Assembly: GCF_002940065.1 (NCBI RefSeq)
Contig: NZ_MDEJ01000014.1
Span: 1 to 47,681 of the forward strand
From: Xanthomonas populi
GTDB taxonomy: Bacteria > Pseudomonadota > Gammaproteobacteria > Xanthomonadales > Xanthomonadaceae
Direction of reading: 5' to 3'
Length of the DNA: 47,681 nt
Below the pieces are notes generated by a model, which worked only from the letters and a program-made list of their open reading frames with translations, did no database searches and was not told where the DNA came from. A program made the translations under genes and the position numbers. How positions within the stretch are numbered: position 1 is the stretch's first letter; every line of letters starts with the position of its first letter. Positions 1 to 8,250 of this stretch are shown here, piece after piece.

Positions 1-1
1 C

Positions 2-220
2 CATGCGCGCACTTGTTTCTACACGATCCGGGTGCAACCAGCTGATCTATCTCGGGAAAACGTGGGGAAACCTCAGGTGCTTGAGGCCATTTTGCAAACT
101 GCCGAGATCTTTTTTTCCAGCATTGGCCAAGCTACCATCCGTAACGCTTGGCGCTATTTTGGTCTAAGCCTTCTGGCAGTTGCAGTCGCTTGCGGTTTCA
201 TTTTCTTGAAAATAGGCTAA
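2..220 (+). CDS. Partial hypothetical protein, C-terminal membrane segment
   Basis: The reading frame is open from the first bases of the window to a TAA at 218-220, so this may be the 3' end of a longer gene or a short gene starting at the GTG at 32. The last 25 or so residues are hydrophobic (LSLLAVAVACGFIFL) after a WRYFG stretch, which suggests one C-terminal membrane helix. I do not recognise the family. The frame abuts insertion-sequence debris, so it may be a truncated gene. Confidence 0.35.
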   Translation, partial: HARTCFYTIRVQPADLSRENVGKPQVLEAILQTAEIFFSSIGQATIRNAWRYFGLSLLAVAVACGFIFLKIG

Positions 221-593
221 TAGTTCGGCGCTTCACTGCCTTGGCAGCGAAGCGCCTTTGAAGCAAGTCGTCTGGGATTATTTTAGAACCTGCGGTTCGA
301 ACTTCTAACCATCGACGCCAAGCAGCGGGGGTGTTTGGTCGGCAAGCATTGTTCATAAGCCAGAGCCCAACGATCCGGCGCAACTCTTTCTTCAGCCGCG
401 CGTTCTCGGCCTCAAGGTCTTTGAGCCGTTTGGCATCAGGCACGCTCATCCCGCCGAACTTGCTGCGCCACAGGTAGTAGGAGGCCTCGCTGAAGCCATG
501 GCGCCGGCATAGGTCCTTGATCGCCACGCCCGCTTCGGCCTCACGCAGGAAGCCAATGATCCGTTCTTCGGAAAAACGCTTCTTCACGTCCAA
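198..593 (-). pseudogene. Truncated IS3-family transposase OrfA
   Basis: The N-terminal 69 residues (about 387-593) read as a typical IS3-family OrfA of the IS407-like type. They show a KKRFSEERIIGFLREAEAG start, the helix-turn-helix region DLCRRHGFSEASYYLWRSKF, and the leucine-zipper start LKDLEAENARLKK. A GTG at 585-587 matches the usual OrfA start better than the TTG at 593. After KKE the expected sequence stops and unrelated residues run to the stop at 198; OrfB is absent. The sequence just upstream of the start (about 605-638, read on the minus strand) resembles an IS3 terminal repeat. This is a dead fragment joined to other debris. Confidence 0.75.
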
Positions 594-654
594 TCTCTTC
601 GGGGTAGGGAATTGGACTCCAAACTGGGGCGCTACTCAAAAAATCGAGGGGACA

Positions 655-1137
655 TCGTGCCTGCAAGGGATTGGTCGTGGGTGCGCGCAGCTTCCTGGGC
701 ACCCCGTACGGCGGCGACACCTTGGCCGAGCAGCTGGAGCAGACGCCTGGGCTGCAGGATGTGAGCGTAGAACCGACTGTGGCGATCGTGGACCTGGGCT
801 ATCGCGAGCGCGAGGTCGATGGCGTGCAGGTCCTGCATCGCGGCAAGGCCAGGACGCTGACGCGACGGCACTGGCGCTGGATCAAGCGACGGCAGGCGGT
901 GGAGCCGGTGATCGGACATCGGGAAGACGACGGCAGGTTGCCTCGCTGCAGGCTGACAGGTGCACAAGGCGATGCGCTCTGCACGTGCTCGGCTGCGCGG
1001 CCGGCTACACCCTGCGTTGGCTGCTGCGCTGGATCGCGTTTTTGCGTGCCTGGATGCGCGCGATGGGATGGCCATCCTTTAGCGCCGTGCGGCTGTCACC
1101 GACGGCGCTTGATGCTTGAAGGGGATTTTTCAGGGGC
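655..1137 (+). pseudogene. IS5-family (IS1478-like) transposase remnant
   Basis: Only the C-terminal half of an IS5-type transposase remains. One frame reads LVVGARSFLGTPYGGDTLAEQL, then IVDLGYRERE, then GVQVLHRGKARTL and RRQAVEPVIGH, all characteristic of this family. Near 980 the homology moves to another frame, which continues as LGCAAGYTLRWLLRWIAFLRA and stops at 1119, so at least one frameshift is present. The N-terminal part with the first catalytic Asp is missing. The tract at about 1116-1137, with a TTTTTCAGGGG core, looks like the element's right end. It directly abuts the IS3 fragment. Confidence 0.7.
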
Positions 1138-1225
1138 GACTATTTACAGCCGAGCTGAAACTTCCGGCTGATGCGGTCGAAGAGTTGAACAAAATCGCGA
1201 CGTAGAACCTCAGACGATTCCGTTT

Positions 1226-2015
1226 CCTGATTAGCCCTGACCTTCAGCCGCCAGTCGCAGGAGATGTTCCAAGGCACCAAACTGCCGCTGCGCACCTGGA
1301 TGCTGGCGTTGCACCTGTTGACCTCGACCAAAACCAACATGGCCGCACGGGAGCTGATGCGTCATCTGGGGATCAACTACAAGCGCGCCTGGCGGATGAA
1401 GCACAAGATCATGCAGGTCATGACCGAGCGCGAAACCACGCGGAAACTGGTGGGTTTCGTGCAGATCGACGATGCCTATCTCGGCGGCGAGCGTCATGGT
1501 GGCAAGGCCGGACGCGGATCGGAGAACAAACAAGCGTTCCTGATGGCGGTGCAGACCGAGACCGCCTTCACCGCGCCGAGCTTCGTGGTGATCGCGCCGG
1601 TGCGCAGCTTCGACAACACCTCGCTGCACGACTGGATTGCCCGTCGCCTGGCGCCCGAATGTGAGTTCTACCCCGATGGGCTGGCCTGCTTCCGTCGCCT
1701 GGAGGACGCCGGCCACGCGCACACCACGCTCGATACCGGTGGCAGGCGTGCCGCGACCGAAGCGACCGGTGCACGTTGGGTCACGTGGTGCTGGGCAACC
1801 TCAAGCGCGCCATCAGCGGCGTGTATCACGCCATCGCGCAAGGCAAATACGCGAGGCGTTACCTGGGAGAAGCGGCCTATCGTTTTAATCGTCGATTCCG
1901 CTTGCGCGACATGCTGCCACGACTTGCTACGGCCATGATGCAATCCACACCATGTCCAGAGCCGATTTTGCGTGCAGCGCGCAATTTTCACGGCTGAGAG
2001 TCAGGGCTAATCAGG
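1226..2015 (+). mobile_element. IS1595-family element, internally deleted, with IRs and target duplication
   Basis: A 16-bp perfect terminal inverted repeat, CCTGATTAGCCCTGAC, lies at 1226-1241 and inverted at 2000-2015. It extends to 25 bp with two mismatches (1226-1250 and 1991-2015). The flanks are TTCCGTTT (1218-1225) and TTCCGTCT (2016-2023), a 7/8 direct repeat that fits the 8-bp target duplication of IS1595 elements. The element is 790 bp, shorter than a normal IS1595-family member because the transposase lacks its zinc-ribbon N-terminus. It ends 37 bp before the queE stop codon. Confidence 0.85.
1264..1997 (+). pseudogene. IS1595-family (ISXO2-like) transposase, truncated and frameshifted
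   Basis: The readable frame starts at KLPLRTWMLALHLLTSTK, the segment that normally follows an N-terminal zinc ribbon, so that ribbon is deleted. The DDE core motif VQIDDAYLGGERHG is present at residues 67-80 and is followed by GSENKQAFLMAV. Near 1750 the frame is lost. The true C-terminus continues in another frame from about 1776 (HVVLGNLKRAISGVYHAI, then RRYLGEAAYRFNRRF) to 1997. With the N-terminal deletion and the frameshift this cannot be an active transposase. It could move only if supplied in trans, since both terminal repeats survive. Confidence 0.85.
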
Positions 2016-2052
2016 TTCCGTCTTGGCAATCAGTGCTTGGCCTAATCAGGCG

Positions 2053-2736
2053 TCAGCGCCCTGGTTCGTCGTTCCACAGCAACTTGTGCAATTGCATCTG
2101 GAAGCGCACTGGCAGACGATCGGCAACGATCCAGTCTGCCAGCTGCCGTGGCGTGACTTCGCTTTTACTGGGCGAAAACCACACCGTGCAGCGACGGTCC
2201 AGCGCATGTGCAGCGACCAGCTCGCGTGACCATTCGTAATCGGTGCGGCTGCAGATCACGAACTTGATCTGGTCGCGCGCGGTGAGCAGCGGCACGTTGT
2301 CCCAACGGTTGCGCTGCTCTTCGCCGGACGCAGGCGTCTTGATGTCGACCACACGCGAGACGCGCGGATCGACTGCGGAGACGTCCAACGCGCCGGATGT
2401 CTCCAGCGAGACATCAAAGCCGGCGTCGCACAGTTTCTGCAGCAGCACCAGACAGCGCTTCTGCGCCAGCGGCTCGCCGCCGGTCACGCAGACGTGGCGC
2501 ACGCCATGGCTTGCCACCTCGGCAACGATCGCATTGATGTCGTTCCATTCGCCACCATGGAAGGCATAGGCGGTATCGCAGTAGTGGCAGCGCAGCGGGC
2601 AGCCGGTCAGGCGCACGAATACGGTCGGCCAGCCGGCGGCGTCGGCTTCGCCTTGCAACGACAAAAAGATTTCGGTGACCTTCAATCGCGGCAATGGCGA
2701 TTGGACGATCACGCTGGGGACGGCGGCGACGTTCAT
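2053..2736 (-). CDS. queE: 7-carboxy-7-deazaguanine synthase (radical SAM)
   Basis: QueE converts 6-carboxytetrahydropterin to 7-carboxy-7-deazaguanine in the queuosine tRNA-modification pathway, using a radical-SAM 4Fe-4S cluster. The cluster motif C-x3-C-x2-C is seen as CPLRCHYC at residues 46-53 (227-aa form). The N-terminal EIFLSLQGE stretch and VTGGEPLAQ (the GGE SAM-binding motif) are also typical. I chose the ATG at 2736 because the family starts just before the conserved PLPRLKVTEIF; an upstream ATG at 2766 would add 10 residues. It follows ybgF on the same strand. The C-terminus (LLWNDEPGR) looks intact although insertion-sequence debris begins 37 bp beyond it. I see no queC partner here. 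Confidence 0.92.
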   Translation of the reverse strand: MNVAAVPSVIVQSPLPRLKVTEIFLSLQGEADAAGWPTVFVRLTGCPLRCHYCDTAYAFHGGEWNDINAIVAEVASHGVRHVCVTGGEPLAQKRCLVLLQKLCDAGFDVSLETSGALDVSAVDPRVSRVVDIKTPASGEEQRNRWDNVPLLTARDQIKFVICSRTDYEWSRELVAAHALDRRCTVWFSPSKSEVTPRQLADWIVADRLPVRFQMQLHKLLWNDEPGR

Positions 2737-2780
2737 AGGCAAAGTATGCACCGCGCCCGAAGGCAACGACGCGACACGGC

Positions 2781-3593
2781 TCAGCGCAGTTGCTGGCCGA
2801 GACGGATGGACTGCAGGCGTTCCTGAGCGACGCGCGCCGCGTCGGAACCGGGATACTGCGATGCAACCTGTTGCAAGGTCTGCTGGGCTTCGTCGTTCTT
2901 GCCTTCGCCATACTGCGACAGGCCGAGCTTCAACAAGCCGCCAGAGGCCTTGTCATGCGTGGGATAGCGGCCGACGAGATCGCGAAACTGCGCCTCGGCC
3001 AGCGGGAAATTTCGGGTGGCGTAATAGCTTTCGCCGAGCCAATACAGCGCATTGGGGGTGTAGACGCCATTTGGATAAAGCTCCAAAAAGCTCAAAAACA
3101 GCTGCGACGCATCGTCGTACTTGCCGTTCTTCAACGCATCGAACGCCACGTTGTAGGCAGTACGTTCTTCGTTGCTGACGGACAGCGTGCCTGGGTCGCC
3201 GTGCACACTGGGCGGCTTCTCGGAAGTTGCCGCCGCTGCAGGCCGCGCGGCCGGAGCCGGGGCTGGGGTGACGCTGCCGGTGGCCGGTGGCACTGTTGCG
3301 CCACCGGCACCTTCCAACCGATTCAGACGTCCGTCCAGATCCAGATACTGGTCCTTGGACTGTTGTTTGAGTTGTTCGTTGTCGTGCTGCAGCTGTTCCA
3401 CCGTCGCTCGCAATCCCTGCAGGTCAGAACGCGCCTGCTGTAGCTGATTGAGAAGATCGTTGTTGACCTGACTGTTGGCCTGCTGCTGCTCGAGAACGGC
3501 AACACGATCAGCGAGACTGGCACGCTGCGCGTAAGCCGGCGCGGCGACCACAAGGGCCACCGCGACGAACAGAGATGTCACTCGAAAGCGCAT
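2781..3593 (-). CDS. ybgF: Tol-Pal system periplasmic coordinator YbgF/CpoB
   Basis: This is a 270-residue periplasmic protein that works with TolA and, in E. coli, links peptidoglycan synthesis to outer-membrane constriction. A signal peptide (RFRVTSLFVAVALVVAAPAYAQ) is followed by a coiled coil at about 25-95, rich in Gln, Leu and Asp (for example VEQLQHDNEQLKQQ), which is the trimerisation segment. A Pro/Ala-rich linker comes next. The C-terminal half is a TPR domain with repeated motifs such as YNVAFDALKNGKYDDA, YWLGESYYATRNFPLA and LGLSQYGEGKNDEA. It starts 6 bp after the pal stop codon, so it is very likely cotranscribed with pal as in other Tol-Pal operons. Confidence 0.95.
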   Translation of the reverse strand: MRFRVTSLFVAVALVVAAPAYAQRASLADRVAVLEQQQANSQVNNDLLNQLQQARSDLQGLRATVEQLQHDNEQLKQQSKDQYLDLDGRLNRLEGAGGATVPPATGSVTPAPAPAARPAAAATSEKPPSVHGDPGTLSVSNEERTAYNVAFDALKNGKYDDASQLFLSFLELYPNGVYTPNALYWLGESYYATRNFPLAEAQFRDLVGRYPTHDKASGGLLKLGLSQYGEGKNDEAQQTLQQVASQYPGSDAARVAQERLQSIRLGQQLR

Positions 3594-3599
3594 CGCTTC

Positions 3600-4118
3600 T
3601 TACTGAGCCGTGTACACGATTTCGACGCGACGGTTCTGCGACCAGCAGCTTTCGCTGGTTTCGGTGCAAACCGGACGCTCTTCACCGTAGCTGACGACAG
3701 TCAGCTGGCTGGCGGACCCGCCAGCAGCCTGCAGAGACGACGACACGGCATTGCCGCGACGCTCACCCAGACCCATGTTGTACTCACGCGAGCCGCGCTC
3801 GTCGGCATTACCCTGCAGGGTGATGCGCGAGGAAGGACGGTCACGCAGGTACTTGGCGTGGCAAGCGATGATGGCCTGGAATTCCGGCTTCAGGGAGTCC
3901 TGATCCAGATCGAAGTAGACAACGCGCTGGCGCAGGCAGGCATCGGTATCCAGGTCGCCCGGGCCGTACAGGCCTGAGGTCGCCGGGCCGGTGGGAACGG
4001 AGGAACTGGTGGTGGTGTCGGTCGGATCAGGCGGAGTTTCCTTCACCTTCTTCGAACAACCAGCCAGCACGGCAACGGACAGCAGGGAGACAAGCAAGAC
4101 GCGGGTGGACTTGTTCAT
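3600..4118 (-). CDS. pal: Peptidoglycan-associated lipoprotein Pal
   Basis: Pal is the outer-membrane lipoprotein of the Tol-Pal system; it binds peptidoglycan and TolB. The signal peptide ends in the lipobox LAGC near residue 21, followed by SKK, and a low-complexity Thr/Ser/Pro linker comes next. The OmpA-like domain occupies about residues 60-170 and shows YFDLDQDSLKPEF, the peptidoglycan-binding signature NADERGSREYN, and LGERRGNAV. The 172-residue length is normal. The gene sits between tolB (57 bp upstream) and ybgF (6 bp downstream), the standard order. Confidence 0.97.
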   Translation of the reverse strand: MNKSTRVLLVSLLSVAVLAGCSKKVKETPPDPTDTTTSSSVPTGPATSGLYGPGDLDTDACLRQRVVYFDLDQDSLKPEFQAIIACHAKYLRDRPSSRITLQGNADERGSREYNMGLGERRGNAVSSSLQAAGGSASQLTVVSYGEERPVCTETSESCWSQNRRVEIVYTAQ

Positions 4119-4175
4119 GGGATACCTAATGGTGGCTCCTGGGCCAATGGGGTTTAACGCAGCGAAATATTAACA

Positions 4176-5495
4176 TTAATGCGCGGTTCGGTAAGGCCCC
4201 CATGCGGGTTCTCTTACATCACCATTAGCCAGGACCAGACGCTGGCGGACCCGAGCGTCGGAAGAGACGGCATACAGCACACCTCGGCCACCCTCGCGAG
4301 CGGCGTACAAAATCATGCTGGCGTTGGGCGCAAAGCTCGGCGATTCGTCCAGCGAACCCGGCGAAATTGTGCTCCAGCTGGGCGAACCCAGGCTGCGATC
4401 CATCATGGCGATACGGTAGGTATTGCCGCTGCCCTGCGCCACGGCGACCTTTTTGCCGTCGAACGAGACGCTGGCGGTGGCGTTGTAGTTGCCCTGGAAG
4501 GTCACGCGATTGGCGCTGCCGCCGCTTGCCGAAACCTGATAGATCTGCGGGCGACCGCCGCGATCGGAGGTGAAGTAGATGCTGCCTCCATCCGGTGCCC
4601 ATGTCGGCTCGGTGTCGATGCCGAAGTGGTTGGTGAGCTGGGTCAGCTGCTTGCTGCCCAGATCCATCACGTAGATCTCCGGGTTGCCGCTGCGCGACAG
4701 CGCCAGCGCAAGACGACGGCCATCGGGCGAGAAAGAAGGCGCACCATTGATGCCGCGGAAACTCGAAACCAGTTCACGTGCGCCGGTGGAGATGTCCTGC
4801 AGATAGATCGAGGAATTGCCGCGCTCGAAGCTCACATAGGCCAGCTTCTTGCCGTCCGGGCTCCAGTTAGGCGATAGCAACGGCTCGGCCGAACGCACGA
4901 TGGTCTGTGGGTTGTAGCCATCCGAATCGGCCACCATCAGCGCAAAACGCATCGCACCACCACTGCCGCTGGCAGTCACATAGGCGATGCGGGTCCAGAA
5001 CGCGCCACGCACGCCGGTGATCTTTTCGTAGATCGCATCGGCCATCTGATGCGAGACATCGCGCATCGCATTGGCGCGTGCGGTCATCGCCAGGCCAAGC
5101 AGGCGCTCGCCCTTGGCCACGTCGAACAATTCGTACTCGACGCGGTAAGCGCCTTCGCCCGCATCCATGACCCGGCCGACCACGATGTAGTTCTGCTTGA
5201 GCGTGCGCCAGCTCTGGAACTGCACCTCGGTGCCGCGGGTTGGCTTTTCGACGATCTGCGCGGCCGGCAAGGTGCGGAACTGGCCGGAGCGATCCAGATC
5301 GGCGCCGACAACGGCCGCCACATCGGTCTGCGGCGCGGTGCCGGAGCCCTGGTATGCCATCGGAATAACAGCGATCGGCGTGGCCGAAGCGCTACCGCCG
5401 ACGATATCGATAGTGAGCCCCTGCTGCTGCGCGAGGGCACTCAGCGGAAGCAACAGGGCGGTCAGGGCAGCTAACCAACGCAGCGGTTTTTTCAT
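4176..5495 (-). CDS. tolB: Tol-Pal system beta-propeller protein TolB
   Basis: TolB is the periplasmic protein that shuttles between Pal and TolA. The start at 5495 gives a signal peptide (KKPLRWLAALTALLLPLSALAQ) and a 439-residue protein, the normal length; in-frame codons extend further upstream but lack a secretion signal at their start. The N-terminal domain (about 25-160) precedes a six-bladed propeller marked by repeated SPDG-type motifs: PNWSPDGKKLAYVS, PSFSPDGRRLALAL, PTWAPDGGSIYFTSD, SVSFDGKKVAVA. The gap to tolA upstream is about 300 bp, so tolB may have its own promoter. Confidence 0.97.
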   Translation of the reverse strand: MKKPLRWLAALTALLLPLSALAQQQGLTIDIVGGSASATPIAVIPMAYQGSGTAPQTDVAAVVGADLDRSGQFRTLPAAQIVEKPTRGTEVQFQSWRTLKQNYIVVGRVMDAGEGAYRVEYELFDVAKGERLLGLAMTARANAMRDVSHQMADAIYEKITGVRGAFWTRIAYVTASGSGGAMRFALMVADSDGYNPQTIVRSAEPLLSPNWSPDGKKLAYVSFERGNSSIYLQDISTGARELVSSFRGINGAPSFSPDGRRLALALSRSGNPEIYVMDLGSKQLTQLTNHFGIDTEPTWAPDGGSIYFTSDRGGRPQIYQVSASGGSANRVTFQGNYNATASVSFDGKKVAVAQGSGNTYRIAMMDRSLGSPSWSTISPGSLDESPSFAPNASMILYAAREGGRGVLYAVSSDARVRQRLVLANGDVREPAWGPYRTAH

Positions 5496-5794
5496 GGATT
5501 GCTCGGATCGGGCAGGAAAAGTGTGCAAGAGATACCAATCAGCGAGTGAACATACTCGCAATCGTGAACGGGACAGCGTGAAAGTGGAGCGAGTGGCCGG
5601 AAGCAGCACGGCACCGCTGTGACGCGGCTGGCGCGGTGCGCCTGCTTTGCGGATCAATCGTCAGACTGATCAGCACCACAGCGCGCGCAATCCGCAAATG
5701 ACACCTCCGCAAATGACACCTGTCGAATCTAACCAAGGTGCGGCGCTACCAAGCTGCCGCGCCGTCGGCACCGACCGGTCGTCCAGACAGACCG
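5496..5794. other. tolA-tolB intergenic region with a 15-bp tandem duplication
   Basis: This 299-bp gap between the tolA stop and the tolB start has no convincing gene. It contains an exact 15-bp unit (TCCGCAAATGACACC) repeated head to tail at 5691-5705 and 5706-5720. By position, the promoter and leader of the tolB-pal-ybgF segment should lie here, downstream of the duplication on the minus strand. I cannot identify clear -35/-10 boxes. Confidence 0.6.
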
Positions 5795-6832
5795 TTACTG
5801 ATCCTGCGCAGTGAATACAAAGGTCAGATTGCGCTGGAATACCGATTCGTAGCCGCGATACGGCAGCGGCTGCGCGCTCAACACTGCGGCCTCGATCGAG
5901 CGTTGACCTGCCTCGTCGTAGGGGCAGCCAGGCGCGACCTTTGCTTCCATCACCTGCCCGCCTGGCAACTGGCGGATATTGATGGTGCACTTCTGGCCTG
6001 GCGGAACCGACGGCGGGCGCACCCACTGCCCCAGGACCTTTTGCTGGATGGCAGCGGCGTACTTGGCCGACAGATCGGTGTTGGTGCCGCCCTGCCCTGC
6101 AGTCGGCTGGGCGGTAGCAGCGGCAGCCGAAGAGGCCTGTTGCGCACGCGCGGCGGCAACCTGGCGCAGCTTCTGTTCGGCCAGCGCGGCTTGCTTGTCG
6201 GCCTCGGCGCGCTGGCGGCGGATATCGGCGATCTTCTTTTCGCGCTCGGCGTCTGCTACCTGCTGGGCGGAAGCCTGCTTCTTCTTGGCGTCCTCCTCTT
6301 CCTGCTGCTTGGCCAGGCGCAACTTCTGCTCGGCCTCTTCCTGGCGTTTGCGCTCGGTGAGGTCGATCTGTTCCTGGCGACGCTTGGCTTCCTGTTCCTG
6401 CTTGGCCTTTTCCGCCGACAGCGCCAGGGCATCGACGCGGTCCTGATCGATCTTGTCCGGCTGGGCCACGCGATCCTGCGCCTGCGCTTGCTGCGGCGTA
6501 GGCGCATCCTGCGGACGCGGTTCGGGAATCGGCTGCGGCGGCGGCACGCTGTCTTCGGGTGCGGGATCGGGCAACGCTGCGGGCGGCGGCGTGGCAGCAA
6601 CCGGCGTGGCCTTCAAGGCCTGGCGCGCAACGCGTGCTTCGGCTGCGGACACGTCCAGCGAGGCTTCCATGCTGGGATCGCCCGCGGCCGGCTCGACCGA
6701 CCGCTCGGGCGACCACAGCCAGCCGGCGATGAACACCAACGCGACCAGGACGTGCACGACCAGGGCCAAGGCGACCGGTCGAAACCAGCCATCCTCGCGC
6801 GCGGTCTGTGTGGGGAGTGCGTCAGCGTGCAT
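5795..6832 (-). CDS. tolA: Tol-Pal system inner-membrane protein TolA
   Basis: TolA links the inner-membrane TolQR motor to TolB, Pal and YbgF across the periplasm. With the start at 6832 it has 345 residues. A single membrane helix lies at about residues 19-40 (VALALVVHVLVALVFIAGWLW), then a Pro-rich linker. A long Ala/Lys/Glu/Gln-rich helical domain (about 125-235) shows runs such as KAKQEQEAKRRQEQIDL and ADAEREKKIADIRRQRAE. The C-terminal globular domain has IQQKVLGQWVRPPSVPPG and CTINIRQLPGGQV. The start overlaps the tolR end by 11 bp, implying translational coupling; an ATG at 6847 is a less likely alternative. Confidence 0.95.
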   Translation of the reverse strand: MHADALPTQTAREDGWFRPVALALVVHVLVALVFIAGWLWSPERSVEPAAGDPSMEASLDVSAAEARVARQALKATPVAATPPPAALPDPAPEDSVPPPQPIPEPRPQDAPTPQQAQAQDRVAQPDKIDQDRVDALALSAEKAKQEQEAKRRQEQIDLTERKRQEEAEQKLRLAKQQEEEDAKKKQASAQQVADAEREKKIADIRRQRAEADKQAALAEQKLRQVAAARAQQASSAAAATAQPTAGQGGTNTDLSAKYAAAIQQKVLGQWVRPPSVPPGQKCTINIRQLPGGQVMEAKVAPGCPYDEAGQRSIEAAVLSAQPLPYRGYESVFQRNLTFVFTAQDQ

Positions 6833-7271
6833 CGCGGCCTGCAGCACCGCCGGAGTCGGAAATCAGGCCGAATTTTTCGACCTTGGCCTGCTTGAGCACG
6901 TCGATGGCATCCATGATCTTTTGATACGGCGCGGCGCGATCGCCGGCCACCACCACGCGTGCCTCTTTGTCCTGCGCCACGATGGCGGCCAGCTGCGCCT
7001 GCAGCGCGGCCCCGTCCATCGCCTGCGGCTTGCCCTTGGGCAACTGCAATGCGAGCTGGCCGTCGGCGGCGACCACCACCACGATCGGGTCCTGCTTGCT
7101 CTCCAACGCCTTGGCGCGCGAGCTAGGCAGGTTGACGTCGGTGCTCAGGGTCAACAGCGGTGCGGTCACCATGAAGATGATCAACAGCACCAACATCACG
7201 TCGATGTACGGCACAACGTTGATGTCGGATTTGAGCTTGCGCTTCTTACGGCGGGAAATACTGGAAATCAT
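6822..7271 (-). CDS. tolR: Tol-Pal system motor protein TolR (ExbD family)
   Basis: TolR is the single-span partner of TolQ in the proton-driven Tol motor. The 149-residue protein begins with a basic stretch (SRRKKRKLKSDINVVPYIDV) leading into a membrane helix MLVLLIIFMVTAPLL at about 26-40. The Asp in YIDVMLVL is the conserved proton-coupling residue of the ExbD/TolR family. The periplasmic domain is present to about residue 140. An AGGA on the minus strand about 10 bases before the ATG serves as ribosome binding site. The 188-bp gap to tolQ upstream is unusual for this pair and is filled by hairpin repeats. Confidence 0.96.
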   Translation of the reverse strand: MISSISRRKKRKLKSDINVVPYIDVMLVLLIIFMVTAPLLTLSTDVNLPSSRAKALESKQDPIVVVVAADGQLALQLPKGKPQAMDGAALQAQLAAIVAQDKEARVVVAGDRAAPYQKIMDAIDVLKQAKVEKFGLISDSGGAAGRDAR

Positions 7272-7296
7272 CGCGAAACGTTCCTATTTAATCCCA

Positions 7297-7459
7297 CGCA
7301 CATGGATGTGCGGGATCTTGCGAGGGACTCGCACATCCAGTCCCTCGCACATACGAGTGCGGAGTGTTGCGAGGAACTCGCCCATCCAGTCCCTGCACAC
7401 GGATGCGCGGGCTTCTGCGAGGGAATCGCATCCAAGCCGGCTGTTGCGAGGAACTCGCA
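7297..7459. repeat. Four-copy hairpin repeat in the tolQ-tolR gap
   Basis: A 15-nt palindromic unit (TGCGAG, 3-nt loop, CTCGCA) occurs four times: 7319-7333 and 7445-7459 are perfect, and 7368-7382 and 7416-7430 each have one arm mismatch. Spacing is 49, 48 and 29 bases. The first two copies also share the 3' flank CATCCAGTCCC, and each interval starts with a GCACA-type segment; CGCACAT-GG-ATGTGCG at 7297-7312 is itself a 7-bp stem. The array lies between the tolQ stop and the tolR start, so the transcript would carry a string of stem-loops between two genes of one complex. Confidence 0.85.
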
Positions 7460-8239
7460 TCACTCGTCCGCGCCAGCCTGTCGCTGCAGGATCGAGCTGA
7501 ACTCGTCGGCGAAGGTTTCGTAGCGCACCGACAGCCGTTCCACGCGGGTGGTGAAGCGGTTGTAGGCCCACACAGCGGGAATCGCCACGAACAGGCCGAT
7601 GGCAGTGGCGAACAAGGCTTCGGAGATACCCGGTGCCACTGCAGCGATACCTGCTTGCTCGCCGCTGCTGACCATGTCGTGCATGGTCACCATGATGCCG
7701 AACACGGTGCCGACCAGGCCGACGTACGGCGCGGTGGAACCGATGTTGGCCAGCAGTTCGAGATTGCGCTCGAGCTGGTCGACTTCGCGGGTGAAGGCGG
7801 TGCGCATGGCGCGCTGTGCGCCTTCCAGCTGCACCCGCCCATCCAGGCGACGACGATCGCGCAGGCGCGAAAATTCGCGGAAGCCGCTTTCGAACATCGA
7901 CTCCAGGCCGCCGACAGTGCGGTTGCGATCGGTGGCCGAGGCATAGAGCTTGGCCAGATCGGCACCGGACCAGAAGCGGTTTTCGAATTCGTCCGCCTCG
8001 CGGTTGGCCTGCTTGAAGGCGCGCGCCTTGCGGAAAATGATCACCCAGCTGATGAACGAGCCGATCAGCAGCAGCAACACGATGATCTTGACCGGGATGC
8101 TCGCCCGCAGGATCAGCTCGACATAGTTGATGCTGCTGTTGTGCGCCACGCTGGCGGTCTGTGCCGCAGCGGCGGCAACGTCCTGCGGTAGCGCTTCCAC
8201 TACCGTGTCCTGCAGGGCCAGGAGCAATGCAATCGACAT
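7460..8239 (-). CDS. tolQ: Tol-Pal system proton channel TolQ (MotA/TolQ/ExbB family)
   Basis: TolQ is the multi-span stator of the Tol motor. The start at 8239 gives 259 residues and follows a good GAGGA ribosome binding site that overlaps the ybgC stop codon. Membrane segments are seen at about residues 45-70 (IPVKIIVLLLLIGSFISWVIIF), then ELLANIGSTAPYVGLVGTVFGIM with the family's conserved TAPYVGLVGTV, and FATAIGLFVAIPAVWAYN. The polar loop between the first two spans contains the usual helical stretch. It is the first gene of the tol set and lies 12 bp after ybgC. Confidence 0.97.
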   Translation of the reverse strand: MSIALLLALQDTVVEALPQDVAAAAAQTASVAHNSSINYVELILRASIPVKIIVLLLLIGSFISWVIIFRKARAFKQANREADEFENRFWSGADLAKLYASATDRNRTVGGLESMFESGFREFSRLRDRRRLDGRVQLEGAQRAMRTAFTREVDQLERNLELLANIGSTAPYVGLVGTVFGIMVTMHDMVSSGEQAGIAAVAPGISEALFATAIGLFVAIPAVWAYNRFTTRVERLSVRYETFADEFSSILQRQAGADE

Positions 8240-8250
8240 CCGTTTGTTCC

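Noticed and set aside
7297-7466. CRISPR-like array between tolQ and tolR
   Set aside because: Repeats are degenerate 15-mers with unequal spacing, the spacers are related to each other, only four units exist and no cas genes are near.
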